DNA from: Microdochium bolleyi
Taxonomy: Eukaryota > Ascomycota > Sordariomycetes > Xylariales > Microdochiaceae
Assembly (NCBI GenBank): GCA_001566295.1
Contig: KQ964250.1
Span: forward strand, 744,001 to 808,000
DNA length: 64,000 nt
Reading direction: 5' to 3'
Part shown: positions 10,701-20,663 of the stretch, in pieces
How the letters are laid out: every line of letters starts with the position of its first letter
How positions within the stretch are numbered: the first letter of the stretch is position 1
Notes under the pieces: generated by a model
What the model was told of the DNA's origin: nothing
Database searches by the model: none
Seen by the model: the letters and a program-made list of their open reading frames with translations, nothing else
Made by a program: the position numbers and the translations under genes

Positions 10701-11260
10701 CTCTCCATGAAGGAGGTACTGCATTGGTTTTTGTTGGTTGTTTGGTTTCTCTCGAGTTCTCACCGGTCGGTCGGTCGGTTCGGTTCGTCTTTCGTCGACA
10801 CATTCATCTTTCGTCGACACATTCGTCTTTCGTCGTTTCCTCGGTTTCGTCCGGTTCTTCAGCATTCTCCGCTTTCGATTCTTTGCCTTCCCCGGCCTTC
10901 TATCGTTTCGTTTTCGATCGCTTCGCCCTTCATTTCTGGGCTGTCTTGGTTACTGGTACTTGGTTGTTGGTTTCTGGTTGTTTGGCATTTGGTTCTCGGC
11001 GAGATAGACCCAGCTCTCCATGAAGGAGGCGGCTCAGCGATTCTCTGGACTCGAGTTTCACCCTGGACTGGGTTACAGCGTTGGATTCATCGGTTTTGAG
11101 AGAGGAGAACAAGAGCCACAGCTCTCCATGAAGGAGGCGGCTCGGCGAGTCTTTTCTGCACTTGATCATTACCCGGGGATGGGGGTACAGCGTTTCGTTC
11201 TTCATCGTCTTTAGATAGATAGGGGCAAGAGTATAGCTCTCCATGAAGGAGGTTGGCTCT
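10701..11260 (+). repeat. Decayed ~110-base dispersed/tandem repeat with a CTCTCCATGAAGGAGG core
   Basis: The 16-base core occurs exactly at 10701, 11014, 11122 and 11237. Spacings are 313, 108 and 115, so the first gap is close to three unit lengths. The 11014 and 11122 copies also share flanking sequence: AGCTCTCC...GGCGGCTC(A/G)GCGA, then TACAGCGTT about 75 bases later. The core can fold as a hairpin (CTCC-ATGAA-GGAG, extended by AGC/GCT). The array begins 54 bases after the stop of the 9424 gene, so it may lie in that gene's 3' UTR. The copies are not in one consistent frame. Confidence 0.75.
10784..10835 (+). repeat. 19-base tandem repeat (TTCGTCTTTCGTCGACACA)
   Basis: About 2.7 copies with period 19 start at 10784, 10803 and 10822. 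It follows a CGGT run and sits in a TTTCG-rich, strongly pyrimidine-biased stretch (10780-10930) between the first and second cores of the larger array. Confidence 0.8.
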
Positions 11261-11479
11261 CGGAGTATCATCGGTGCAGGAGCACAAAAGCGCAAACATA
11301 CCCTACCTTAGCAAGTCAAGCGTTTCTATTGTCACAGCACAGAGTACCAAGGGCATCGCGATTGGTTGATCCCAGAGAGTTTCTTGTGATTTACAAAACA
11401 TGGAAATATAATCTATCACTTTACAAACACCGTACAAATGCTTGAAACCGAATCGTGGAAAAAGAAATCTCGCCTCCCT

Positions 11480-14400
11480 CTATTCGAGCACCCAGTCGCC
11501 CTCGGCCCGCCTTGTCTTGAACCAGTCCTTGACGTACGGGATCGCCGCGTGCGAGCCGTAGGGGTCCTGCTTCCACTGGGGCACGGGCGGCGGGAGCCCC
11601 GTCTCCTCGAGCGCGCGCTGGCGCAGCTCCTCGAGCGTGCCGCCGCGGTTGTAGATGGACTGGGCCTTGGGCCTGGCGGCGCGCTCGGCGGCGAGCTTGG
11701 CGCGCAGGGCCTCGGTCTCGGCCGTCTTGACCGCGTACGTCTCCGGGTCGACGACGACGCCGTAGTTCCTGGCCGCGCCGTCGAGCGTGACGAGCTTGCG
11801 GTGCACCTCGAGCGCGACCGTCTCGGCGGGGCGGGTCAGGGCGTCGCCGAGCCCGCCGCCGCCCCAGGTGATGTACTCGAGCACGTCGCCGACCTCGGCC
11901 TTGACGTAGTCGCACTTGCTCGGCAGGTGCTCGGTGGGCGGGTTCTCGGCGTCCTGCGAGTACCGGATGAGGATCTTCTTGGAGCGCGCGCCGGGCTCGC
12001 CGCCGTCGATGCCCCAGGGGTGCGTGAACCAGCGGTCGTCGTGCAGCGAGAACTCGCCGCGGTTGAGGAACCGGAAGCGCGTGCGCTGCGCGTTGCCGCC
12101 GCGGTAGAAGCCCGCGCCGCCGCTGTCGGGCAGCGACTCGTTGGCCTCGACGAGCAGCGGGAAGTTGAACTCGGTGTGCTCCGTGGGCACAGACTTGATG
12201 GCTGGGAACAGGCAGTGCATGTCGGGCCCGTCGCCGATCGGCCGCGCGGGCACGCCGCCGAAGGCGATCTGGTACAGCTGGAACCACTCGCCCTCGGGCG
12301 TGTAGCCGGAGAAGAAGAAGTGAGGCGAGTCCGAGAAGCCGGCGGCTGCGCGGTACGCCTTGTTGTGCTGGCCCATGAGCGCCTGGATGATGTCCATCAC
12401 ACGTCCGAGCATGTGGGTTCTGCAGGAGAGGGCGGCGGGTCTTGTCGGCTTCAAGATCGATCCGTCGGGGATGAGGACCTCGATGAAGTCGTAGAGCCCT
12501 TCGTTGACGACGCAGTGGGGGTCGAAGACGGCGAGGAGGTAATATCTGTGGTGTGGGTCATGTTAGCAGCTGGCCAAGCCATCGGAACCAGGAGTGCGGA
12601 AGTGTGTGGAACGTACCCGACAAACATCTTGAACAGAGTGGGCGCGAGGTAGTAGTTCAGAGACGTGTTGCTCTGCGCACTGGTGCCGTCGAAGTCGAAG
12701 CGGAGCTTGCCGTTGACCTTGCTCATCTTACACTTGACGGCGTAAGGGCCGGTGCCAGCGCCGTCATCGTCGACAAAGTCGGTGAAGACGGCCTCTTCGT
12801 CGCCGAACTGGGTCTCGATGAGCTTGGAAACAGCAAGCTGGTTGCGCTTCAGCAGCTCGTTGCAAGAGGCATCGTATAGTCTGCACACCAAAGTGTTAGC
12901 CACCCGAAGCCATGATCGAATTTCGTGTTGGGCAGTATACTTACTCATATCCGAAACGGTCGATCAGCTCGCAGACACGAGCGCCAGCAGTCTTGCAGGA
13001 GCTGACCAGCGCGGCAATATCACTGCGGTACCAGTCGGGCATGCGAGAGTTGCGGCACAGCAGCTCGATGACGTCGTTGTTGTAGACGCCCTTCTTGTAG
13101 AGCTTAACGGGAGGGATCTGGACACCGTCCTCGAAGATGCTGCACGAGGAGATGGACATGCTTCCGGGGACCTTTCCACCGACATCGGACAAGTGGCCGA
13201 AGTTGGCAGACCAACCGACGAGCTTGTGGCTGTGGAAGATGGGTAGGATGACGATGACATCGTTCAAGTGACTGACGGCACCAGTGGTCTGGTAAGGGTC
13301 GTTGGTAATGAAGATATCGCCCTCGTCAACGGTTCCGGACCAGCCAGCCAGGAACTGCTCAATAAAACTACCAAACTGGCCGACAAGCATTTGACCCTTG
13401 GAGTTTGTAACAACGTTGAACTCGTCCTGCTGCTCACGGATGCCAGGAGACATCGAGCAGCGGAGCACCAGAGTGTCCATCTCAATGCGGACAGCCTGCA
13501 GCGCAGAGCCAATCAAGGTGGGGATGAGAGGCGACCGACCGACCTCGGCCTTGGCCTCCTCGGGAGTGAAGGTCTTGGCCTGGCCGACGGCGCCCTTGTC
13601 GACAGGATTGATGAGGATGTTGCCGATCGGGTCGATCTCTCCGTAGAAGCCGGGCAGAATGAGTGTGTTGGAGTCCATCTCCGAGATGACGGCAGGACCG
13701 TCGATGCGGTAGCCAGCCTTGTCAAGCCTGGCTCTGTCGTAGAACTTGGCCTCGACCTGCTTGCCCTCGACGGTAATGGTCTTGGTGTTGACAACGGCCG
13801 ACTCCGGGGCGGGCGTGGTGCTGGCGCCGGACCCGCCCTCCATCTCGGCAAACTTGATAGGCGACGAAGAATCAGTAGCAGTAACACCAAGTCTAACCAG
13901 CTCGTACTCGAGGTCATCAAGAGCGAAGCCGAACTGGGTTTCGTGCAGCTTGTTGAACTTGGTAGAGAGGATTTTGGTCAGCTCCTCCTTGCCCTGGTTG
14001 AGCTCCTCTGGGCTGAATGCGAGAGTGATGTCGAGCGCCTGACCCTTGTATCTCAGGTCGACCTCGTACTCAATGTTGACGGCCTTGCTGCTGCTGGTCT
14101 CGAGCGCTTGCTGCATCTTCTCCGTGCACTGCTGCTCGAGGCCGCCAAGGACCTGCTTGAGATCGTCGAACGACGTCTGGCTGAGCGACTTGATGTATGA
14201 GATGGACTGCGAGTGGCTGAGCTTGGTGGTGGCATCACCCTGGGCGCAAAGAACACCAGGAGCCTGGGGGATAATGACGGGCCACGCGCCGAGCAGCTTG
14301 CCAACAGCATTGGCGTGGAGGGGACCAGCACCTCCGAATGCTACCAGGGCAAAGTCACGGGGATCATAGCCCTGCTCGACGGAGACCTGCCTCAGCGCAC

Positions 14401-15788
14401 CGTACATGGTCTCGTTGACCAGGTTGATAATGCCCTCGGCGGTCTGCTCCGCGCTGATGCCCATCTGTTCAGCGACGCTCTTGCAAGCGGTGACGGCTGC
14501 GTTGACGTCGAGCTGGAAGTCACCTCCCAGAAGCTTGTCAGGCAAGTAGCCAAGAGTGAGGTTGGCATCGGTGACAGTAGGTTTGTCGCCACCTTTCTGG
14601 TAACAAGCGGGACCAGGACGAGCGCCGGCGCTCTCAGGGCCGACGCGCATACTGGCAGTGAGGTCGACGTACTGCGCGATCGAGCCACCACCAGCACCGA
14701 CGGTCCGCACATCGACGGACGGAGCACGGACTGTGAGCAGGTCAACGACAGTCTCTCTCCGCAGAGCAGCCTTGCCTTCGGAGATGAGGGCGACATCTGT
14801 AGAGGTACCACCCATGTCAAGGGTGATGAGGTTCTTGTACGGGGTCTGCTTGGAGATGACATCCACAACACCCTGCACACCACCAGCAGGTCCAGACATC
14901 AACAAGTTGACCGGGAGATCGCCGGCTAGCTTGAGACTGGTCAGGGCGCCATCGCTCTTGAGGATGCGGATCGTCTTGGAGTCTGGGCGGAGGAGCTTCT
15001 CGAGACCTTCCATGTACCGCTTGACAATGGGCTTGACGACAGCGTTGGAGGCCGCCGTCACTGTGCGCTCGTACTCGCCAGCCTCGGGAAGGACATCGGC
15101 CGAGCAGACAATCTCAATCTTGTCACCAAACTCCTCTCGGACAACCTTCTCGACGGCGCGCTCGTGCTCATCGTTGGCGTACGAGTTGAGCAAGCTGATG
15201 GTGATGGCGTCGACACCCTGGCGCTTCAGGTCCTTCAGGTTCTCGCGCAGGACGGCCTCGTCCAGGGGGATGACGACCTTGCCGTCGGGGTTGATGCGGC
15301 CAGGACACTGGACGGTGCGCTCGAGGGGCACGACGGGCTCTGGTGGGATGTAGCTGATCCAGCCGCCCAGGCCGCCGGGGATCTGGCTTCGCTTGTTGGT
15401 CAGGACTTCCTTGAAGCCGGCGGTGACGATGAGGCCGGACTTGACACCCTTGTTTTCGAGGATGGCGTTTGTAGCTACATGGTACGAGTGCTCGTTAGCA
15501 CGGGCCGTCGGACGGTCCCGCTCCCGGGGAGCAGAGGACCAGGTGTGAGAACGTACCAACAGTGGTTCCGTGGTGGATGAAGGAGAATTCGCCGTCCCAG
15601 TTGTGCTTCTCCTTGAGCAGCTTGCGGACCTTTTCTATGCCGTTCTTGACACCGATGCTCTGGTCCTGAGGGGTCGAGGGGGTCTTTGCGCGCACAGTCT
15701 CGCCGGCGGGTGTGATGACGCAGACATCTGTGAAGGTGCCGCCAACGTCCACGCCGAGGCGGTACTCTCCTTCATTGTTTGCCGCCAT
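11480..15788 (-). CDS. HyuA-HyuB fusion: hydantoinase / 5-oxoprolinase family ATPase
   Basis: An ATP-dependent amidohydrolase of the hydantoinase/oxoprolinase family, which opens cyclic amide rings such as 5-oxoproline or hydantoins in the cytosol. Exons on minus are 15557-15788, 12945-15474, 12617-12880 and 11480-12545, giving 1363 residues. The three introns (15475-15556, 12881-12944, 12546-12616) have GTACGT, GTAAGT and GTACGT donors. The HyuA half starts with the phosphate-binding GVDVGGTFTD (residues 12-21), then HHGTTVATNAILENKG, MSGPAGGVQG, DMGGTSTDV and GAGGGSIA. The HyuB half follows (SPGIREQQDEFNVV, DIFITNDPYQTTGAVSHLND, FSGYTPEGEWF, and a GGGGLGDAL loop near the C-terminus). Length matches fungal OXP1-type fusions (about 1290), but the start GVDVGGTFTD is also typical of bacterial hydantoinases, so 5-oxoproline as substrate is not proven. 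All expected blocks are present. Confidence 0.93.
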
Positions 15789-16230
15789 GGTCGTGTGGGT
15801 ATCAAGAAATGCAAGACAACGGCAGCCAGGCAGTAAGAGAGAGCGAGAGAGAGAGAGAGCGAGAGCTTGGACAGAAGCAAGGAGGGAAGTCTACAGTCCC
15901 GGGGCCGGGGGTGGACGGCCGGTGGTCTTTATCGGCCCCTCGCAGCACGCGCGATGTCGACCCGAGCAGCCAAGCTCGACCTCGGAGCAAGCTATCTGAT
16001 CTCTGGAGGACTGCGACTGCCGCCCGGGCGAAGCAGCGAATCGACCAGACAGCCACTGCGGGGGAGTTGGGGAATCAGTGGGGGGGAAGGGTCTCTGCCA
16101 TCGGAAACCGCGTGCCGACCAATCGTGACCACCGATCCGCGGCGTTCCTGGCGTGGGTTGACGTAGTGGCCCCCCCTTCTGGGACTATGCGACTGCTCGC
16201 CAGATAGAGGGGCCCTCATGATAGCCGAGC

Positions 16231-16260
16231 CCGTGACAGGCCGTGACAGCCTGTCACAGG
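16231..16260. promoter_or_regulatory. TGACAG direct and inverted repeat cluster
   Basis: CCGTGACAG occurs twice in direct orientation (16231, 16241) followed by the inverted CTGTCAC (16251). GTGACA-GCC-TGTCAC is a perfect six-base palindrome with a 3-base centre. It lies about 450 bases upstream of the hydantoinase start and resembles a dimeric transcription-factor site. The assignment is inference. Confidence 0.4.
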
Positions 16261-19200
16261 CTCAGAACCTCGCGTGAGACCGAGCCCGGCCGTCCTTCTC
16301 TCCTTGATGGAGTCTGCCTGTATGGTCGTCGGTGCGGAGAAAGCGCTGAAAGGTCCACGGGGCGGGGCAGGTGGCCGACGGCTCGGTGTTTGGCGATGCT
16401 GGCTGCCAGCGCCGTCGAGTGCATCGAGTCAGGCGCCCGCGATCACAGGCGGCAGTCCTAATCATGGCTGGGGTCCTGATAAAGTCGGACTGCATGCCGT
16501 CGGAAGCCATCCGAAGAGTGGCCGGCCGGGGGGCGTCGGTGCAGCATGGATGGGGTGGAGAGCACCGCACTCCAGGCCCGAGATAGTCGTGCCTTGCTGT
16601 TGATTGGGCTGATAGCTGCGGATGGTTGGTACGTAAGGCGCCGCCTCAGACCCCGAGTCGTCTTGTTGGAGACGACCTCGGGCAGCCATCGAGTGCTACG
16701 TAGACGGGATACCGCAGGGCCTTCCAGACGCTTCCCTATGCTGAACACGGTCTCGTCCAGCTGCGAACCCCAAGCAACGAGGGAGAATGCTGTCCGGTGG
16801 TCGCCCTCTGCCGGACTGCCTGGGAGAGTGTGCGGGGTCCGCCCAACCAAGAGCCCGGGCGCGTGGCCCCGCCCCTCTTCTCCGCACTCGAGGCTCGGAC
16901 ACGAAGCCGGCACAAAGACCGCCAGCCCGCCCCGGGACGGAGACTTGGCCGATCCTGCTGACAACTCCAAGCACGCACCCTCACAACGCCCTGATAGATT
17001 GGTAATGCATGCCTCAATCATTCCGCAACCAGCCTCAGGCTTCAGAGTGTGCGTCCACTCGTGAAGTTGGAGATTCCCGCTGGGTAGTTTTGACTCGCCG
17101 TGTCACTGCGGCTGCGGTCTTGTCATCGCAGTCAGAGTGCCCCGTGGACGCGAGGTCGTTGTTCCCTTCCAGTTGACGGACTATTTCCTCGCCAGGACAG
17201 GCGTGGCACACGACAACGCCGTCGCGCATAAAGTACATTCAATGAACCTTGGGAGCATCGCTATCATGGAAACAGATGCAGGGCAACCGTAGGGCACATC
17301 ACATGTGATGTAAGCGACTGCCGTTTGACCGTGTCCGGAATACGGACACTTACAACCCTCTCCACAAACTTGTAATAATCAGAACAGCCTCCAGCTGGAC
17401 TTACTTCCTGACTTCCATTCGGATCACACATGAGACACTCATGAACTTCCCGGTGAGCTGCACCAGATAAGCAACACCGCTCCGTACATGCGATGAGATA
17501 ACTACAAGAAAGAACCTTCTGCCGACTCATTATTGCTTCTCTGTCTCTCGACGAATAAACTGACCTGCCACTCGCGAGTGAGGCGACTGATTTGGTAGCA
17601 GTAGTATTACAGTTCTCGAACATAAAAGGGTATGAGCCAGAAGCCTTCGGGTTACCAGCTTAGATTCCATCCCGAGGTGTGATGCGAAGGGCATCGACCT
17701 AGCAGCAACCAACCCGCCGTGACCACCTCCACCTCTCCACATATTTGCATGTGGGTTCGAGGAATATAGCATTCTGAATACATCCAGAACAAATCACCTC
17801 AGGGGAAATGTGGGAACAGGGAGCGGGCCGATCATCACTGTCTCACTCTCTCACTCTCTCCCGGGCTGAAACCAAGGCCCTCGCAACTTCGTCGACAACC
17901 TGATCCTAACCTGAAGCGCCACCTCGGCATGACCCTGAAAGCTGATAATACTGGGCGAGTAGCACTCCGATGGGAGATCAAGTTCCTCTGCACCAGGATC
18001 CAAACCTTCGCCAGGGAACCCACCCACATGCCCACCACGACCCACGGCGAAAACCGTGACACAGAACTGTCCGTGTGAAGAACTTGGGCATCAATGCGTG
18101 AATAAAGTGAATCGGGGATTGAAATCACGAGCAGCAGCAGCAGGAGGAAGGACTAGTACTTCATCTCATGACATCGTGTAACCCATGTACCGTGGCCGGG
18201 AGGCGTGGAAAATACGCCAGACCTGGGCCTCGTAAGCAGTTTGGAGAGGATGAAGTGGTGCTAGGTAGAGCCCAAGGGGGCTTCTTGTAACTTCGACAAT
18301 CGATCCGTAGTGGTGAGTCGCAAGCGGTCTTCAATAATTTCGAAAAGAGGCCTCACAAGGCTTGTTTTACGGACACCTCACTCTCTGAGATATCGGTGAA
18401 TAGCGGCATTGCCATCCCCGCCCCCGAGCCGAAAGCTCACGACATCTTGCCTCGAAGGGCCACTCCGAGTGGGCGAAGAAAAGGAAGAACAAGCCTCCTG
18501 GAGATCAGCTGGGCGTCGACTTTTGTGTGATATCTCGGCAACCTGCGTTCGTTGTGCGTGTTGATCAGCTCACGCTGAGCCCATTCGTCCTCCAGCCGTG
18601 GCGTGGTGTGCGCTAGCCACCACCTCGGGCCCTCAGCCCGGGAGGCAGTTGAGCGAAGCAAGATCCGGCAGGCAGCCGTTGTGGCTGTCTCAGAAGCACG
18701 AGGCTATGCAATGCTCCCTCGTGGATGACAAGGAACGAAGACGGCAGGTGTTCACCGCGACAGATGAAAGCATGCCAGCTGCATGGTCGCACTCCGGGAA
18801 GCAAGGGAGCTTAATTTTGTTCCTTCTGTGCCACGAGGCGGCGTCACTTCCGCCCGAGTAGTGTGTAACGTGCCTGAACACTCTTCGCCGGAGGTATGAT
18901 TCGATTGGCATCGAAAGGCTGGTCCAGGCCACGCAAGTGGCGTAGACTGCGCAAGCTCATATCTGCGTTGCTGTCCGCCGCGGCGCCTATGCTATGCTGG
19001 CGAAGGGACGCCTTAACCGAGTGGCTGAGAGACATAGCACACCCACTATGACTATAAGCGATCAGGACTCAGCCTGTTTTGGGCGTAGTTTGCATTGCCA
19101 GAGAAACTCCCTGTCAATTTCTGTCAACGCTAGCCGAAAGATCCCGAATGATACATCACAAATCGACAAACCAAATTGGCGCTTGTCGACTAAGCATAGA

Positions 19201-20081
19201 GTCACCAATTTATGACAGATTACTCAGTAAGCATGCTTCAACAAAGGGAGAATAGTTGCACCTACAAGGCTACCTCGAAGAGGAGAAAGGCTGCTGCGTG
19301 TTCGTGTGACGGCTACCTGCATATCACTCAGCCCATTTGAGTAAGTGTCCAGGACAAGCCTCGCGGCTTGTTGCAAATGATTCCTGGTTCCGGTAAGACC
19401 CTGCCGAAGATCGATCTGTCCGAGTTTGACAGGAGTGCGCAGCCGAGCCAGATCACACACCTTGAGCTTACTGCGTATGGGCGCCGACGTTCCATATCTG
19501 GCATTTTCATTGTACAGCACAGCGTACGTATATGAAAATAGTCTGCGACGGCTGCTCGTTGCACGTCTCAGCTCGCTAAAGTTTGGGGGCGGCACGATCG
19601 CCGCACGTGTTGGTGCTATTGAATGATACCGATGCAGGGTGACACATTTTCTTTTCGAGAGGCCAGCAAGTAGCGTCTGTGGCCGTACAAGTCTGTTGAT
19701 GCGAGCCTTCTCTCTTTAGTTCTTTGCAAGTGGACAACCGCTGGATGCCAGACTCGGATGCTGGTTGCAATCGTGGTACAATGCGGCTGAGCCGTCTGAT
19801 GTGTTGCCAGATCATCTGTAATCTGCGGCGTGCAAGTCTGAGTTGTGCCTAGGCCACATTGATGTGGACCACATTTGACTGGGCAGAACACCGCTTTAGT
19901 GAGAACAGCTTACCGCCACCTCACGCGATCTCGGATGGTGCTTCATGCATGGAGCCGTCTGAGGGAGGCTGACCTCAGTCGCAGGCAGGTTCTCTCGGAT
20001 TGTACCATGGCCTCCAGAAGAGCTTATCCATGGCTGGGAAACGATGGCTTGGAACTCCTCTCGTTGAAAGTGTCAATCAAT

Positions 20082-20088
20082 TATAAAA
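20082..20088 (+). promoter_or_regulatory. TATA box
   Basis: TATAAAA, 120 bases upstream of the ATG at 20208, in a locally AT-rich stretch. Spacing fits a fungal TATA-dependent promoter with a leader of roughly 60-90 bases. Confidence 0.5.
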
Positions 20089-20207
20089 GCTGATCCTCCT
20101 CGTTGAATGTAAACGAAGGAGATCATCGGAACTCATCACAATAACTATCATCCTCCCGAACTACAACCACAAGCTCCAACGGGCAGCATCTGTTTCCTAC
20201 AAGCAAA

Positions 20208-20663
20208 ATGTCAGCCAAGCACACCAAGAACAACAAGAAGCAAGGCCAGGCCTCCAAGTCTGTGCAAGTTCCCCGACAGCATTGGAGCCAGGACCCGGCC
20301 AGCTTGCCACAGGCAGATGGCTATCACTACACCGTCGACGACTACCTGAGCCACCAAGCGCACGGTGGCCCTTACAACAATATTGCCTCCGTGGGCGGCG
20401 CGGAATACGGCATGGCACTCTATACTGGCTCAGATGATGGGCAAAGCTCCGTCTTTCCTATGCAGGGATCTGCGGACGAGATGCAGTACGATGGGGATGG
20501 CTTGCCCATGATCGACGATGTCGGATATCTGACGCTATCTGATGAGGAGCAGGCAGAGTCGAAGGCCAGCAAAAAAGAGAATAAGGAGAGAAAGTCGAAG
20601 AAGTCGAAGGGAGAGTCTAGTTCTAAGGACAAGGGAAGCTCCAAGCACAAGACCGGCAAGTAG
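20208..20663 (+). CDS. Small Lys-rich-tailed protein of unknown function (151 residues)
   Basis: No family recognised. A single-exon frame starts at ATG 20208 in a good context (CAAAATGTC) behind a TATA box. Residues 1-25 are basic and polar (MSAKHTKNNKKQGQASKSVQ). Residues 26-110 are acidic/aromatic with normal complexity (HYTVDDYLSHQAHGGPY, then a DEMQYDGDGLPMIDDVGYL stretch). The last ~40 residues are a Lys/Ser run (KENKERKSKKSKGESSSKDK). There is no signal peptide or membrane segment. The TATA-driven promoter and isolated position in gene-poor DNA suggest a condition-dependent, lineage-specific gene. The basic tail could act in nuclear import or nucleic-acid binding, but this is inference. 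Confidence 0.6.
   Translation: MSAKHTKNNKKQGQASKSVQVPRQHWSQDPASLPQADGYHYTVDDYLSHQAHGGPYNNIASVGGAEYGMALYTGSDDGQSSVFPMQGSADEMQYDGDGLPMIDDVGYLTLSDEEQAESKASKKENKERKSKKSKGESSSKDKGSSKHKTGK

Larger units (their letters stand above)
15789..20207. other. Gene-poor region, 4.4 kb
   Basis: No gene I can support. The first part is the hydantoinase 5' leader, with an imperfect GA run at about 15838-15868. Open frames at 16458-17021 (minus), 17264-17623 (minus, Cys-rich, starting MSRQKVLSCS if the inner ATG is used) and 19224-19595 (minus) have no domain, and their composition does not separate them from chance. A TGACAG cluster lies at 16231-16260. No transposon terminal repeats, tRNA or rRNA were recognised. 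The last ~200 bases are the promoter of the 20208 gene. Confidence 0.45.

Noticed and set aside
16458..17021. 187-residue minus-strand frame and overlapping plus frames
   Set aside because: GC-rich, stop-poor sequence open in several frames at once; no domain, intron or biased codon use.
17264..17623. Cys-containing minus-strand frame that could be a small cysteine-rich protein
   Set aside because: No signal peptide, irregular cysteine spacing and stop-poor only by chance length; not enough support.
18990..19080. tRNA-like A-box (TTAACCGAGTGGCTGAGAG)
   Set aside because: No matching B-box or acceptor stem could be formed downstream.
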